From positions 1 to 23,346 of the forward strand of contig CAZCZS010000020.1 of the NCBI GenBank assembly GCA_964503355.1: a stretch of 23,346 nt of DNA. The letters run 5' to 3'. This document shows, one piece after another, positions 15,565-23,220 of this stretch. Numbering within the stretch: position 1 is the first letter of the stretch; every line of letters begins with the position of its first letter. Both the position numbers and the translations under genes were made by a program. This DNA is from Mesoaciditoga sp964503355 (lineage in GTDB: Bacteria > Thermotogota > Thermotogae > Mesoaciditogales > Mesoaciditogaceae). Under the pieces are notes generated by a model. It ran no database searches and was not told the DNA's origin. It saw only the letters and a program-made list of their open reading frames with translations.

Positions 15565-16824
15565 ATGAAAGATCTTTGGGAAGAGGTAAAAAGCGTGGAT
15601 CCTGAAATATACGACGTAATTCACAAAGAGTTGAAAAGGCAGCAGAACGGTATAGAACTCATCGCCTCTGAAAATTTCGTGTCTAAAGCCGTGTTGCAAG
15701 CGATGGGAAGCGTTTTGACGAACAAGTACGCGGAAGGTTATCCATCCAAAAGATATTACGGTGGATGTGAAGTGGTGGATATAGCCGAGAATTTGGCGAG
15801 AGACAGGGCTAAAGCGCTTTTCGACGCAAACTACGCAAACGTCCAACCTCATTCTGGTTCACAGGCGAACATGGCCACTTATTTTGCCCTCGCGGAGTCG
15901 GGTAGCGTCGTTATGGGACTTTCGTTAACTCAGGGAGGGCACCTAACTCACGGATCACCCGTTAACTTTTCTGGAAAACTCTACAAATTCGTCCCTTATG
16001 GGTTGAACCCAGAAACCGAACTCATAGATTACGATGAAGTCGAAAGGTTAGCGTTGGAACACAAACCCAAGATCATAGTGACGGGTGGAAGCGCCTATGC
16101 GAGGATAATAGATTTTGAAAGGTTTAGAAAGATAGCCGATGAAGTTGGCGCGTATCTCGTGGTAGATATGGCTCATTTTGCGGGTTTGGTAGCGGCAAAA
16201 GTGCATCCAAATCCAATGGAATATGCGGATGTCGTCACTTCAACTACCCATAAAACCCTTCGAGGTCCGCGTGGAGGATTGATCCTTTCCAAAAACGAAG
16301 ACGTTGCCAAAGCGATAGACAAATCGATCTTTCCCGGTATCCAAGGTGGACCACTTATGCATGTAATAGCAGCGAAGGCGGTATGTTTTAAAGAAGCGAT
16401 GAGCGATTCGTTTAAGACCTATCAGGCGCAGATAGTGAAAAACGCCAAAGCCCTTGCCCAAGCACTTAGCGATAGAAAGATAAGAATAGTTTCTGGTGGA
16501 ACGGATACACATCTCATGCTGGTCGATTTGACCGAAACTGGACTCAGTGGTAAAAAGGTTGAAAGATTGCTTGGAGAGGTTGGCATAACCGTTAACAAGA
16601 ACACGATACCACGCGAAACGCGTTCACCTTTCATAACAAGCGGTATAAGGTTGGGAACTCCAGCCGTTACCACTCGTGGAATGAAAGAAGAGCAGATGGA
16701 GGAAATCGCGGATATCATCTCTTCCATAATTCACAAACCCGACGATGAAAACACGAAGAAAATCGCGATGAAAAGGGTTGAAAAACTTTGCAAGGAATTT
16801 CCTCTTTACTCCGATTTGATGTAA
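15565..16824 (+). CDS. glyA: serine hydroxymethyltransferase
   Basis: This PLP enzyme interconverts serine and tetrahydrofolate with glycine and 5,10-methylene-tetrahydrofolate, the main entry to one-carbon metabolism. The 419-residue length is typical. It shows the N-terminal ELIASENFVS, the substrate and cofactor segments EGYPSKRYYGGCEVVD and PHSGSQAN, and the PLP-binding lysine K230 in VTSTTHKTLRGPRGG. GGGAGG at 15552-15557 lies about seven bases before the ATG at 15565. It is 12 bases downstream of the sigma54 activator and 16 bases upstream of glgD, so it is probably in the same transcript. Its folate product links it by theme to the cyclodeaminase-family gene far upstream, though not by operon. 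Confidence 0.98.
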   Translation: MKDLWEEVKSVDPEIYDVIHKELKRQQNGIELIASENFVSKAVLQAMGSVLTNKYAEGYPSKRYYGGCEVVDIAENLARDRAKALFDANYANVQPHSGSQANMATYFALAESGSVVMGLSLTQGGHLTHGSPVNFSGKLYKFVPYGLNPETELIDYDEVERLALEHKPKIIVTGGSAYARIIDFERFRKIADEVGAYLVVDMAHFAGLVAAKVHPNPMEYADVVTSTTHKTLRGPRGGLILSKNEDVAKAIDKSIFPGIQGGPLMHVIAAKAVCFKEAMSDSFKTYQAQIVKNAKALAQALSDRKIRIVSGGTDTHLMLVDLTETGLSGKKVERLLGEVGITVNKNTIPRETRSPFITSGIRLGTPAVTTRGMKEEQMEEIADIISSIIHKPDDENTKKIAMKRVEKLCKEFPLYSDLM

Positions 16825-16840
16825 GAGGAGATGATGACAA

Positions 16841-17950
16841 TTGAAAGTGCTTGGAATAATCTTAGCCGGTGATAAGGGAAAAGCACTTGGAAAGCTCACG
16901 AAAAAACGGGCATCCGCCGCGATGCCCGTTGGCGGAAAATACAGGGCCATCGATTTCACGTTGTCAAACATGGTCAGATCTGGAATAAGAAAAGTGGGAG
17001 TTATAACCCAATACAATCCACGTAGCCTCATGGATCATTTAGGTTCCGGCAGAGAATGGGATTTGGATAGGAAACATGGGGGTTTGTACATCCTACAGCC
17101 GTATGCGGACGAAAATGGCATGTATTGGTACAAAGGAACGGCAGATGCCATCTTTCAAAACATGACCATTCTCAAAAGGGGAAGCGAAGACTACGTACTT
17201 GTAGGCTCCGGAGATCATATCTACAATATGGACTTCAATTCCCTTTATGACTATCACATGATTTCAATGGCGGATATCACCGTTGTTACAAAGTCTCTTG
17301 AAGGTTATAATCCCTCTTTTTACGGTTCTGTGGAATGCGATGAAGAGGGAAGAATAATAAAAATAGAGGAAAAAAAAGAAAAGCCGATTGGTGACAAGAT
17401 AAATCTTGGTATTTATTTCATGAACAAGAAGTTACTCATGGATCTTCTGTACGCGAGCGTTCCAAATGAAAGATACGATCTTTTAAACGACATTATCGTC
17501 GCAAACCTGAAAGTTTTAAGAGTCATGTCTTACGAATTCACTGGGTACTGGAAGAACGTAAAGAAATCCATCGAAGGATACAAACAGATAAACATGGACA
17601 TGCTAAATCCCACCATTTCCAACGAATTGTTTTATGAAAACGGAAAGATCTTCACAAAGCTCAAAGATATGGCGCCTCCAAAGGTGACGCCAACCGGGTC
17701 CATTGAGAATTCAATCGTTGCCGACGGAAGCATAATAGCGGGTACTGTAAAAAACAGCGTGATATTCAGAAACGTTCAAATAAGATCTGGAGCGTTGGTG
17801 CAAGATTGTATCGTCATGGAAGGTTCCGTGATTGAAGAAGGTGCGAAGATATCGAATTGCATATTGGATAAAAATGTCACGATTCGTTCTGAGCGTGTCT
17901 ACAAAGGATACGACGAGCCTTTGATATTCGAAAAATGGCAAGTCGTTTGA
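16841..17950 (+). CDS. glgD: glucose-1-phosphate adenylyltransferase-like subunit GlgD
   Basis: This 369-residue protein has a nucleotidyltransferase domain followed by left-handed beta-helix repeats, like ADP-glucose pyrophosphorylase. The glycine-rich triphosphate loop is degenerate, reading AGDKGKALGKLT where the partner has GGQGTRL. A residue that is Asp in GlgC (YWRDVG) is Asn here (N239 in YWKNVK). GSGDHIYNMD is kept. These losses fit the GlgD regulatory subunit, which modulates GlgC rather than catalysing on its own. It starts with TTG at 16841, because AAGAGGAG at 16823-16830 is ten bases upstream and the nearby ATGs are in another frame that closes quickly. The active partner glgC follows at 17968. 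Confidence 0.9.
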   Translation: MKVLGIILAGDKGKALGKLTKKRASAAMPVGGKYRAIDFTLSNMVRSGIRKVGVITQYNPRSLMDHLGSGREWDLDRKHGGLYILQPYADENGMYWYKGTADAIFQNMTILKRGSEDYVLVGSGDHIYNMDFNSLYDYHMISMADITVVTKSLEGYNPSFYGSVECDEEGRIIKIEEKKEKPIGDKINLGIYFMNKKLLMDLLYASVPNERYDLLNDIIVANLKVLRVMSYEFTGYWKNVKKSIEGYKQINMDMLNPTISNELFYENGKIFTKLKDMAPPKVTPTGSIENSIVADGSIIAGTVKNSVIFRNVQIRSGALVQDCIVMEGSVIEEGAKISNCILDKNVTIRSERVYKGYDEPLIFEKWQVV

Positions 17951-17967
17951 TCTAAGGGGGTGAAATT

Positions 17968-19236
17968 TTGAACTTGGTTGCCATGGTGTTGGCCGGTGGA
18001 CAGGGAACAAGACTTGGCATTCTCACAGAAGATATAGCAAAGCCGGCCGTTCCGTTTGGAGGAAAATACAGGATCATCGACTTCACCCTATCCAATTGTA
18101 CGAATTCTTCCATTTACACGGTTGGCGTTTTGACGCAGTACAAACCTCGCGTATTGAGCGTTCATTTGGGCATAGGAAGAGATTGGGATATGGATAGAAA
18201 GCAAGGGGGTTTATTTATTCTCTCACCTTACACCGCCTCCTCTAAGGGTGAATGGTACAAAGGAACCGCTCATGCCATTCAGCAAAACATGGATTTCATA
18301 GAAAAATTTTCTCCAAAGTACGTTTTGATCTTATCCGGCGATCATGTCTATTCGATGGATTACAACGAGATGGTGGACTTTCACATTTCGAAAAACGCGG
18401 ATGTGACAATTTCTTGCATTAAAGTTCCCCTTTCCGAAGCGAGCAGATTTGGGACAGTCATAACAGATAACGTATTCAGAATAACCGATTTTGAGGAAAA
18501 ACCCGTTCATCCTAGATCTCAACTTGTCTCTATGGGAATATACCTCTTCAATTGGAAAGTGCTCAAGCACGCTCTCGAAGAGGATGAAAAAGATAAGAAC
18601 TCTCAACACGATTTTGGGAAAAATGTGATACCAAAACTCCTTTCTCAGGGTTCACGAATGTACGCATACGAATTTGAAGGGTATTGGAGAGATGTTGGAA
18701 CGATACATTCCTTTTGGGAAACTAATCTGGAGCTAACTCATCCAATGCCGGCTTTGAATTTGTACGATCCGAATTGGCGTTTTTACACGCATAGTGAGGA
18801 AATGCCACCAGCTTTGTTTGGAAAAGGATCTAAAGTTATAAAATCACTCGTCAGTGAAGGTTCTATCGTTTATGGAGAAGTGGACTCCAGTGTACTCTTT
18901 CAAGGAGTAAAAGTGGGAAAAGGTGCGGTGATAAAGAATTCCGTTGTGATGACGAACACGACTATAGGTGAAAATTGTTACATAGAGAACGCGATAATAA
19001 GCGAGAGAGCCGTCATCAAAGATGGAAGTAAAATAGGAGTTGGAGAGGAAAAGGAAAACGAAGAATTTTCTCATCTTTACAACCATGGAATAACGGTGAT
19101 TGGAGAAAGCGTTGTAATACCTTCGAAGATGATAATCGGTAAAAATTGTTCCATAGCCAACTTTTTAGACGTTGAGAAGATGGGTATAAGTTCTCTGGCG
19201 AGCGGAAAAAATTTGAAAGGGGAGAGAAAAAGTTGA
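17968..19236 (+). CDS. glgC: glucose-1-phosphate adenylyltransferase GlgC
   Basis: This is the catalytic subunit (422 residues) that makes ADP-glucose from glucose-1-phosphate and ATP, the committed step of glycogen synthesis. It has an intact AGGQGTRL loop (9-16), the KPAVPFGGKYR stretch, SGDHVYSMDY with the catalytic Asp (D124), the sugar-phosphate Lys in DFEEKP (K178) and the metal Asp in YWRDVG (D242). A C-terminal left-handed beta helix carries allosteric contacts in relatives. It starts with TTG at 17968, with AAGGGGGTG just upstream. Together with glgD it would make a GlgCD heteromer of the type known in Firmicutes. No glycogen synthase gene is in view. It overlaps the next gene by TTGA. 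Confidence 0.96.
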   Translation: MNLVAMVLAGGQGTRLGILTEDIAKPAVPFGGKYRIIDFTLSNCTNSSIYTVGVLTQYKPRVLSVHLGIGRDWDMDRKQGGLFILSPYTASSKGEWYKGTAHAIQQNMDFIEKFSPKYVLILSGDHVYSMDYNEMVDFHISKNADVTISCIKVPLSEASRFGTVITDNVFRITDFEEKPVHPRSQLVSMGIYLFNWKVLKHALEEDEKDKNSQHDFGKNVIPKLLSQGSRMYAYEFEGYWRDVGTIHSFWETNLELTHPMPALNLYDPNWRFYTHSEEMPPALFGKGSKVIKSLVSEGSIVYGEVDSSVLFQGVKVGKGAVIKNSVVMTNTTIGENCYIENAIISERAVIKDGSKIGVGEEKENEEFSHLYNHGITVIGESVVIPSKMIIGKNCSIANFLDVEKMGISSLASGKNLKGERKS

Positions 19237-20834
19237 AAAGAATCGCCATTCTGTTTTTGATCGCAATTACCGTGTTCGGTGTTTTTTCTTTTGGAGATAT
19301 CGTTTCGTACGTTCAATTTCACAAAATGAGTGATGGTGGATACATCGATACGCCAACAGCTGTTTCAAGATACGGGAATCTCTTTGAAACGGTTTACATG
19401 CAGAAATTGGCTAACGAACAAGGCAAAAGCTTCGTGTCATCGGAGTACTTTGAAGACTATTTGAATTTGCTTAAAACGCATTCCTCATATTTCAAAGTTC
19501 CAACATGGGTGCGTTATTCCGTATGTCTTTTTGAATACATGAAATCCGAAGGTGTTCCGATAGAATCCAAATTTCCAAAGGCCATATACGAGTTCTTGAA
19601 CGAGAATTTGAAAAATTACGTGGATTCGCCTTCGTATTATCAGATGATAGCGGATGGCTTATCGTTGGGAAAGTTCCTTGGAGAAAATTTAAAAAACTCC
19701 ACGATTTACAAAGATGCGATAAACGTGATAGAAAAATCCGTAGGTGGAAAGCTCTACGCGAACGCCGGTTTGATAGTGATAAGCGCATTTGGAAAAAACG
19801 GCATACGTCTCCCAAAAGGTGTGAAAATAGCGGATGTTAAAAAATTCATAGCTAACAACATGTCTTATCTCAACGGTAATTACGATGAAGAGTTAACCCT
19901 CTTAAAAATGGGTCTAATAGACGCTAAAATTGTGAAAGACACGCTTAAATCGAAAAATGTGGAAACACCTTCGCAACTGTTTTTCTACAACGAACTTCGT
20001 AAAAAATTTGGCCAAATGGCGGATTTGAAAAAATTCAAGACCTTCGAAAAAGAAAAGGCGCCATTTGGCGGATTCTACGATATCGGTGAAGTTTCATCCG
20101 TAAGAGACACTTACTGGGCTAGCAAACTTTTAAACATTTTAGGTATGAAAGCCGATAAGAATTATTGGGAAGATTTCGTGTCAAATTTGGTCTCAGCGGC
20201 TTCAGCTTATCCGGTAAACGTTTTGGCACAGTACATGAATTACGCCATGGATATGAACGTAGAATACGGTGTTATGAGTAAAGAACAATTCAACAGCCTT
20301 TCAAAGGTATTCGCAGAAAAGATGAATCTTTCTCCCTCGCTGGAAGCCTATTACTTGGCGACGTTCAATTTCGAAAAAGCTTTCCAAGTGCTTAAAGTTA
20401 TCCAAGAAACGAATTACAAGGGAGAGAAGACATTCTTAGATATACACATCGTTTTGGATAGGCTGTTTAAGGGATTGAACAAAATAGACAAATCCAAAAG
20501 AGATATGGCATATTATTACGATTACGTTCAACTCCTGAATTTCGCCTATGATTTTGGTTACGATGTGGACATGCAAAAAGTTAGAGATGTTGCAAACATG
20601 TTTTATGAATTTATAAACAAAAATCCTGTGGATTTGAACCTTTTAAACGCTCTATTTGAATTGGAAAAAAATTACGGACTTGAAATAAATGGGGACTTTT
20701 ACCTGTCGAACTTAGAAAAGTTGAAAGACCAAAAAAGTGGGGGATATCTTTACAACACGACGGATGGATTGGAAACCTTTCAAAGCACTTATTTGGCCCT
20801 TTCTTTGCTAAAGAATCTTAAAAATCTTAAATGA
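19233..20834 (+). CDS. secreted protein with possible alpha/alpha-toroid (terpenoid-cyclase-like) fold
   Basis: I do not know this 533-residue protein by name. It has a signal peptide (residues 1-20, ending VFSFGD), so it is exported; no other membrane segment is visible. Three spaced segments share a pattern: GGYIDTP then a helix (35-60), GGFYDIG then VRDTYWASKLLNILG (279-304), and GGYLYNT then FQSTYLALSLLKNL (503-529). A GG-F/Y turn followed by a helix with TYxAxxLL is the repeat seen in prenyltransferase/squalene-cyclase type alpha/alpha toroids. No DxDD cyclase motif is present, so catalysis is not implied. It starts with TTG at 19233, overlapping the glgC stop, with AAAGGGGAG upstream. 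Coupling to glgC suggests co-expression. An unrelated helical repeat is the alternative. Confidence 0.8.
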   Translation: MKRIAILFLIAITVFGVFSFGDIVSYVQFHKMSDGGYIDTPTAVSRYGNLFETVYMQKLANEQGKSFVSSEYFEDYLNLLKTHSSYFKVPTWVRYSVCLFEYMKSEGVPIESKFPKAIYEFLNENLKNYVDSPSYYQMIADGLSLGKFLGENLKNSTIYKDAINVIEKSVGGKLYANAGLIVISAFGKNGIRLPKGVKIADVKKFIANNMSYLNGNYDEELTLLKMGLIDAKIVKDTLKSKNVETPSQLFFYNELRKKFGQMADLKKFKTFEKEKAPFGGFYDIGEVSSVRDTYWASKLLNILGMKADKNYWEDFVSNLVSAASAYPVNVLAQYMNYAMDMNVEYGVMSKEQFNSLSKVFAEKMNLSPSLEAYYLATFNFEKAFQVLKVIQETNYKGEKTFLDIHIVLDRLFKGLNKIDKSKRDMAYYYDYVQLLNFAYDFGYDVDMQKVRDVANMFYEFINKNPVDLNLLNALFELEKNYGLEINGDFYLSNLEKLKDQKSGGYLYNTTDGLETFQSTYLALSLLKNLKNLK

Positions 20835-20849
20835 TGGTGCGAACGTTTT

Positions 20850-20877
20850 TTGATTGGTGGTAGGTATTTGGTATAAT
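20850..20877 (+). promoter_or_regulatory. sigma70-type promoter for the chemotaxis receptor gene
   Basis: TTGATT (20850-20855) and TATAAT (20872-20877) are 16 bases apart, with TGG before the -10. No hairpin terminator is visible between the upstream gene (stop at 20834) and this site. The leader is AT-rich and ends in a strong Shine-Dalgarno at 20918-20924. Confidence 0.75.
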
Positions 20878-20933
20878 TTTAAAAAACTTTTAAGATTCAA
20901 ATAAATCAAAAAGAAAAAAGGGGGTAAACAAGT

Positions 20934-22622
20934 ATGAAATCGGTTATGGCAAAACTCGTAATACCGTTGGTGATTTTCGCGGCCTTTTTGATCGTAATTT
21001 ATGGCTCCACGGTGATACTGACAAACATGCAAAAAGATGATGCGCTCTTGGTTAATCTATCAGGAAGACAAAGGATGTTAACTCAAAAGATGTCAAAAGA
21101 AGCTTTGATAGTGGCAAGTGGTACCATCGCGTACGAAGACGATCTCAAAAAGACGGAAACGCTCTTTGAAACTACCTTGAACAGTTTGGAAAACGGGGGT
21201 AAAGCGGCTTTGGATTTGGGAATGACGAAATGGGCAGTCATCCCCGCCGCGCCAACTCAGCGTATAAAAGATCAACTGAAAAAGGTCAGCGATCTTTTCA
21301 TCCCTTTCAAAGAAGCTGTTCAGAAGATCATTCAAAGCAATGGGAAAGATAGAAATGCCCTTAATTACATAATCAACAACAATTTACAACTTTTGAGCGA
21401 AATGAACAAAGCCGTTGGAATGTACCAAGATTACAGTGAAATAAAAGTTTCGACCATGAAGATGATTCAATTCTGGCTTATGATAGCTGGTTTCGCAATA
21501 GTCGTGCTCTTCATATTCCTATACGAAAAATCGATTCATCAGCCTATAAAGAGATTGCTTGAAGTTGTAAAAGAGTTATCGAAAGATAAAGGTGGGGACT
21601 TGACGGTAAGGCTTCCAATAGTATCAAAAGACGAGATAGGAGAGATATCGCAAGGATTCAACAAATTCATAGAAAAAATAGAAAATCTCGCAAAGGTTAT
21701 TCACAACAACGTGGAACACCTAAAAGATTCGATGAATTCGCTGGATGAGAATTTGGAAGAAGTTAAAAACGGTTCTCAAAACGTTGAAGTGACAACCGAT
21801 AACATAACAGGTGTTATAAAAGAAATTTCATCGGTTATGCAGCAAATAGACGATAACGTTCAAGAGGTTGCCAATTCGGCGGTTAGCGTTGCCAATTCCG
21901 CGACGGATCTTTCCGCGAGTATGAATAATATATTGGAAGAGACAAACGATGGAGCTGAAGTGGTCAGTAAGATGAACGATGAGATAAGTCTTGTGGGTAA
22001 CGAGTCAAACGATATGATGGCGAAGGCGGATCTTTTGGAACAATCTGTGGACGCGATAGGTGAGATATTGGAAACCATAAGTTCTATAGCCGAGCAGACG
22101 AATCTTCTGGCTCTGAACGCCGCCATAGAAGCCGCACGCGCCGGTGAAGCCGGTAAAGGTTTTGCCGTCGTTGCGGATGAAATAAGATCTTTGGCCGAAG
22201 AAACCAAACAATCCACCGAAAAGATCTCTTCGAATTTGAATGAGATAATAAACAATTCCAAACAAACCGCGGATTCGAGCAAAAAGATGGTTACATCCAT
22301 AGAGAGTGTTCTTTCAAAGATGGGAAAGATATCCGAGATATTCAACAGGATAAAGAACGATGTTCAAGAGGTAACCTCGAGAACCGAAGATCTCGCTGCC
22401 GTGTCTGAAGAACAAAGCGCCACATCTGAAGAAATGGCAAGCAGCGTTAAAGAAGCGTCTTCGCAACTGTCTGAAGTTAGCGAGTTGATGGTAAAAGCTA
22501 ACGAAGAGATAAATGCTCAAGCCGAATACATCTCAAAGATAAAAGAAGAAGAAGAAAATGTCAAAGACATTTCCGATAAGCTTGCAAAAAATGTGAAAGA
22601 ATTCAAGGTAAAAGAAGATTGA
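20934..22622 (+). CDS. methyl-accepting chemotaxis protein with PilJ-type sensor domain
   Basis: This 562-residue receptor reports external signals to CheA/CheW. Membrane helices lie at about 7-29 and 178-197. The extracytoplasmic part between them contains LLVNLSGRQRMLTQKM (38-53), which matches the start of PilJ/NarX-like four-helix sensor domains. A HAMP domain follows at about 199-251, then a long signalling coiled coil whose conserved tip is EQTNLLALNAAIEAARAGEAGKGFAVV split across 387-413. The C-terminus is KVKED with no CheR-binding pentapeptide, so methylation would rely on other receptors or direct access. It has its own promoter and terminator and stands alone. The ligand cannot be read from sequence; the PilJ-type motif allows several ligand classes. 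Confidence 0.95.
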   Translation: MKSVMAKLVIPLVIFAAFLIVIYGSTVILTNMQKDDALLVNLSGRQRMLTQKMSKEALIVASGTIAYEDDLKKTETLFETTLNSLENGGKAALDLGMTKWAVIPAAPTQRIKDQLKKVSDLFIPFKEAVQKIIQSNGKDRNALNYIINNNLQLLSEMNKAVGMYQDYSEIKVSTMKMIQFWLMIAGFAIVVLFIFLYEKSIHQPIKRLLEVVKELSKDKGGDLTVRLPIVSKDEIGEISQGFNKFIEKIENLAKVIHNNVEHLKDSMNSLDENLEEVKNGSQNVEVTTDNITGVIKEISSVMQQIDDNVQEVANSAVSVANSATDLSASMNNILEETNDGAEVVSKMNDEISLVGNESNDMMAKADLLEQSVDAIGEILETISSIAEQTNLLALNAAIEAARAGEAGKGFAVVADEIRSLAEETKQSTEKISSNLNEIINNSKQTADSSKKMVTSIESVLSKMGKISEIFNRIKNDVQEVTSRTEDLAAVSEEQSATSEEMASSVKEASSQLSEVSELMVKANEEINAQAEYISKIKEEEENVKDISDKLAKNVKEFKVKED

Positions 22623-22647
22623 GCAAGGATATTCAAACGAATTTTAA

Positions 22648-22682
22648 AAAGATTCCGGTAATACGCCGGAATCTTTATTTTT
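22648..22682 (+). terminator. intrinsic terminator after the chemotaxis receptor gene
   Basis: AAAGATTCCGG (22648-22658) pairs perfectly with CCGGAATCTTT (22666-22676) around a seven-base loop, followed by ATTTTT. It starts 26 bases after the receptor stop codon. Confidence 0.92.
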
Positions 22683-22817
22683 GAAATAGTGGAGTAGCCT
22701 TGTTGAGCCTTAAATCCTGAGAATAAAGACTCTTTCGCATCTAGACAAATAACGTTGAGATTAAGAAAATTTCGTTTAGCCCGTGGACAAAATGACAAAG
22801 AAAAAATCTGAAAAAAC
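22683..22817. other. gap without recognisable gene before tRNA-Gln
   Basis: About 135 AT-rich bases between the receptor terminator and the tRNA promoter. I see no frame with a ribosome site, no hairpin of note and no family match. Minus-strand frames through here run on across the tRNA and are translation artefacts. Confidence 0.5.
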
Positions 22818-22846
22818 TTGCAAGAGAATTGCTTGTATGGTAAAAT
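22818..22846 (+). promoter_or_regulatory. promoter of tRNA-Gln
   Basis: TTGCAA (22818-22823) and TAAAAT (22841-22846) are separated by 17 bases, with TGG just before the -10. The expected start near 22853 is about seven bases before the mature tRNA end. Confidence 0.85.
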
Positions 22847-22859
22847 ATGAATGGTTGAT

Positions 22860-22933
22860 TGCGCGGTAGTGTAATGGCAGCACACGGGATTTTGGATCCC
22901 GGCGTGGAGGTTCGAATCCTCCCCGCGCAGCCA
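22860..22933 (+). tRNA. tRNA-Gln, anticodon TTG
   Basis: The cloverleaf folds completely. The acceptor TGCGCGG pairs with CCGCGCA, with discriminator G and an encoded CCA. The D-arm spans GTG to CAC with AATGGCAG between. The anticodon stem CGGGA/TCCCG holds the loop TTTTGGA with anticodon TTG at 22892-22894, and the T-stem GGAGG/CCTCC carries TTCGAAT. TTG reads CAA (and CAG by wobble), giving glutamine. It is 74 bases long, has its own promoter and terminator, and stands alone as a single-tRNA unit. Confidence 0.97.
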
Positions 22934-22938
22934 ATTTG

Positions 22939-22965
22939 ACTCCCCAGATATAAGGGGAGTTTTTT
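22939..22965 (+). terminator. intrinsic terminator after tRNA-Gln
   Basis: ACTCCCC (22939-22945) pairs with GGGGAGT (22954-22960) around an eight-base loop, followed by five T residues. It lies five bases after the CCA end. Confidence 0.92.
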
Positions 22966-22991
22966 ATTTGTAAGTAAATTTGCACACCATC

Positions 22992-23000
22992 TGGTAAAAT
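22992..23000 (+). promoter_or_regulatory. possible extended -10 promoter into the unassigned tail
   Basis: TGGTAAAAT is identical to the -10 regions at 10305 and 22838. There is no -35 at the right distance; TTGTAA at 22968 gives a 21-base spacer. If used, transcription would begin near 23007 and run into the unassigned 3' part of the window. Confidence 0.4.
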
Positions 23001-23009
23001 AGGGATAAC

Positions 23010-23021
23010 AAGGATATCCTT
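23010..23021. repeat. 12-base perfect palindrome just downstream of a -10
   Basis: AAGGATATCCTT is fully self-complementary and begins ten bases after the TAAAAT at 22995-23000. That would place it at about +4 to +15 of a transcript from there, where a repressor operator would sit. It may also be chance; no second copy is seen in the window. Confidence 0.35.
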
Positions 23022-23060
23022 TAATTGTTGAAAAATAGATGAAGTGAAACGGTGTGACAT

Positions 23061-23220
23061 GTGGTGTGTGGTAAGTTGCTAAAAGAAGAATTAAGATCAC
23101 ACGTTTTAGTATCTCATGTTGTGCACGAAAGTAACGAAAAAAGATTGGGATGTAACAAAGTTCATTGAAAAAGGCATAAAGATTGAAAAACCGACAACAC
23201 CTCGTGTAAAATTAATTTGA
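23061..23220 (+). pseudogene. possible decayed small gene (two overlapping short frames)
   Basis: From a GTG at 23061 one frame encodes about 35 residues (including KLLKEELRSHVLVSHVVHES) and stops at 23168. A second frame from an ATG at 23116 encodes 34 residues (including DWDVTKFIEKGIKIEKP) and stops at 23220. Both read like ordinary protein and they overlap near 23116-23168, so a single frameshift would join them into one protein of roughly 50 residues. Neither start has a convincing ribosome site. I do not recognise the product. Chance open frames are a real alternative, because each is short. Confidence 0.2.

Noticed and set aside
20835..20871. Intrinsic terminator after the secreted toroid-like gene
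   Set aside because: There is a T-run but no stem before it.
21860..22345. Minus-strand frame of 161 residues opposite the chemoreceptor signalling domain
   Set aside because: It mirrors the coiled-coil coding sequence, has Ser/Ala/Ile-rich shadow composition and no supporting start signal.
23058..23081. Seven-codon frame ATG-TGG-TGT... as a Trp/Cys leader peptide
   Set aside because: Too short, no clear ribosome site, and no attenuator-type hairpins or biosynthetic gene after it within the window.
22741..23100. Minus-strand frames of 119 and 94 residues across the tRNA, including a GGFEPPRRDPKSRVLPLHYRA stretch
   Set aside because: This peptide is the well-known artefact of translating a tRNA gene on its opposite strand; the frames also cross the tRNA promoter and terminator.
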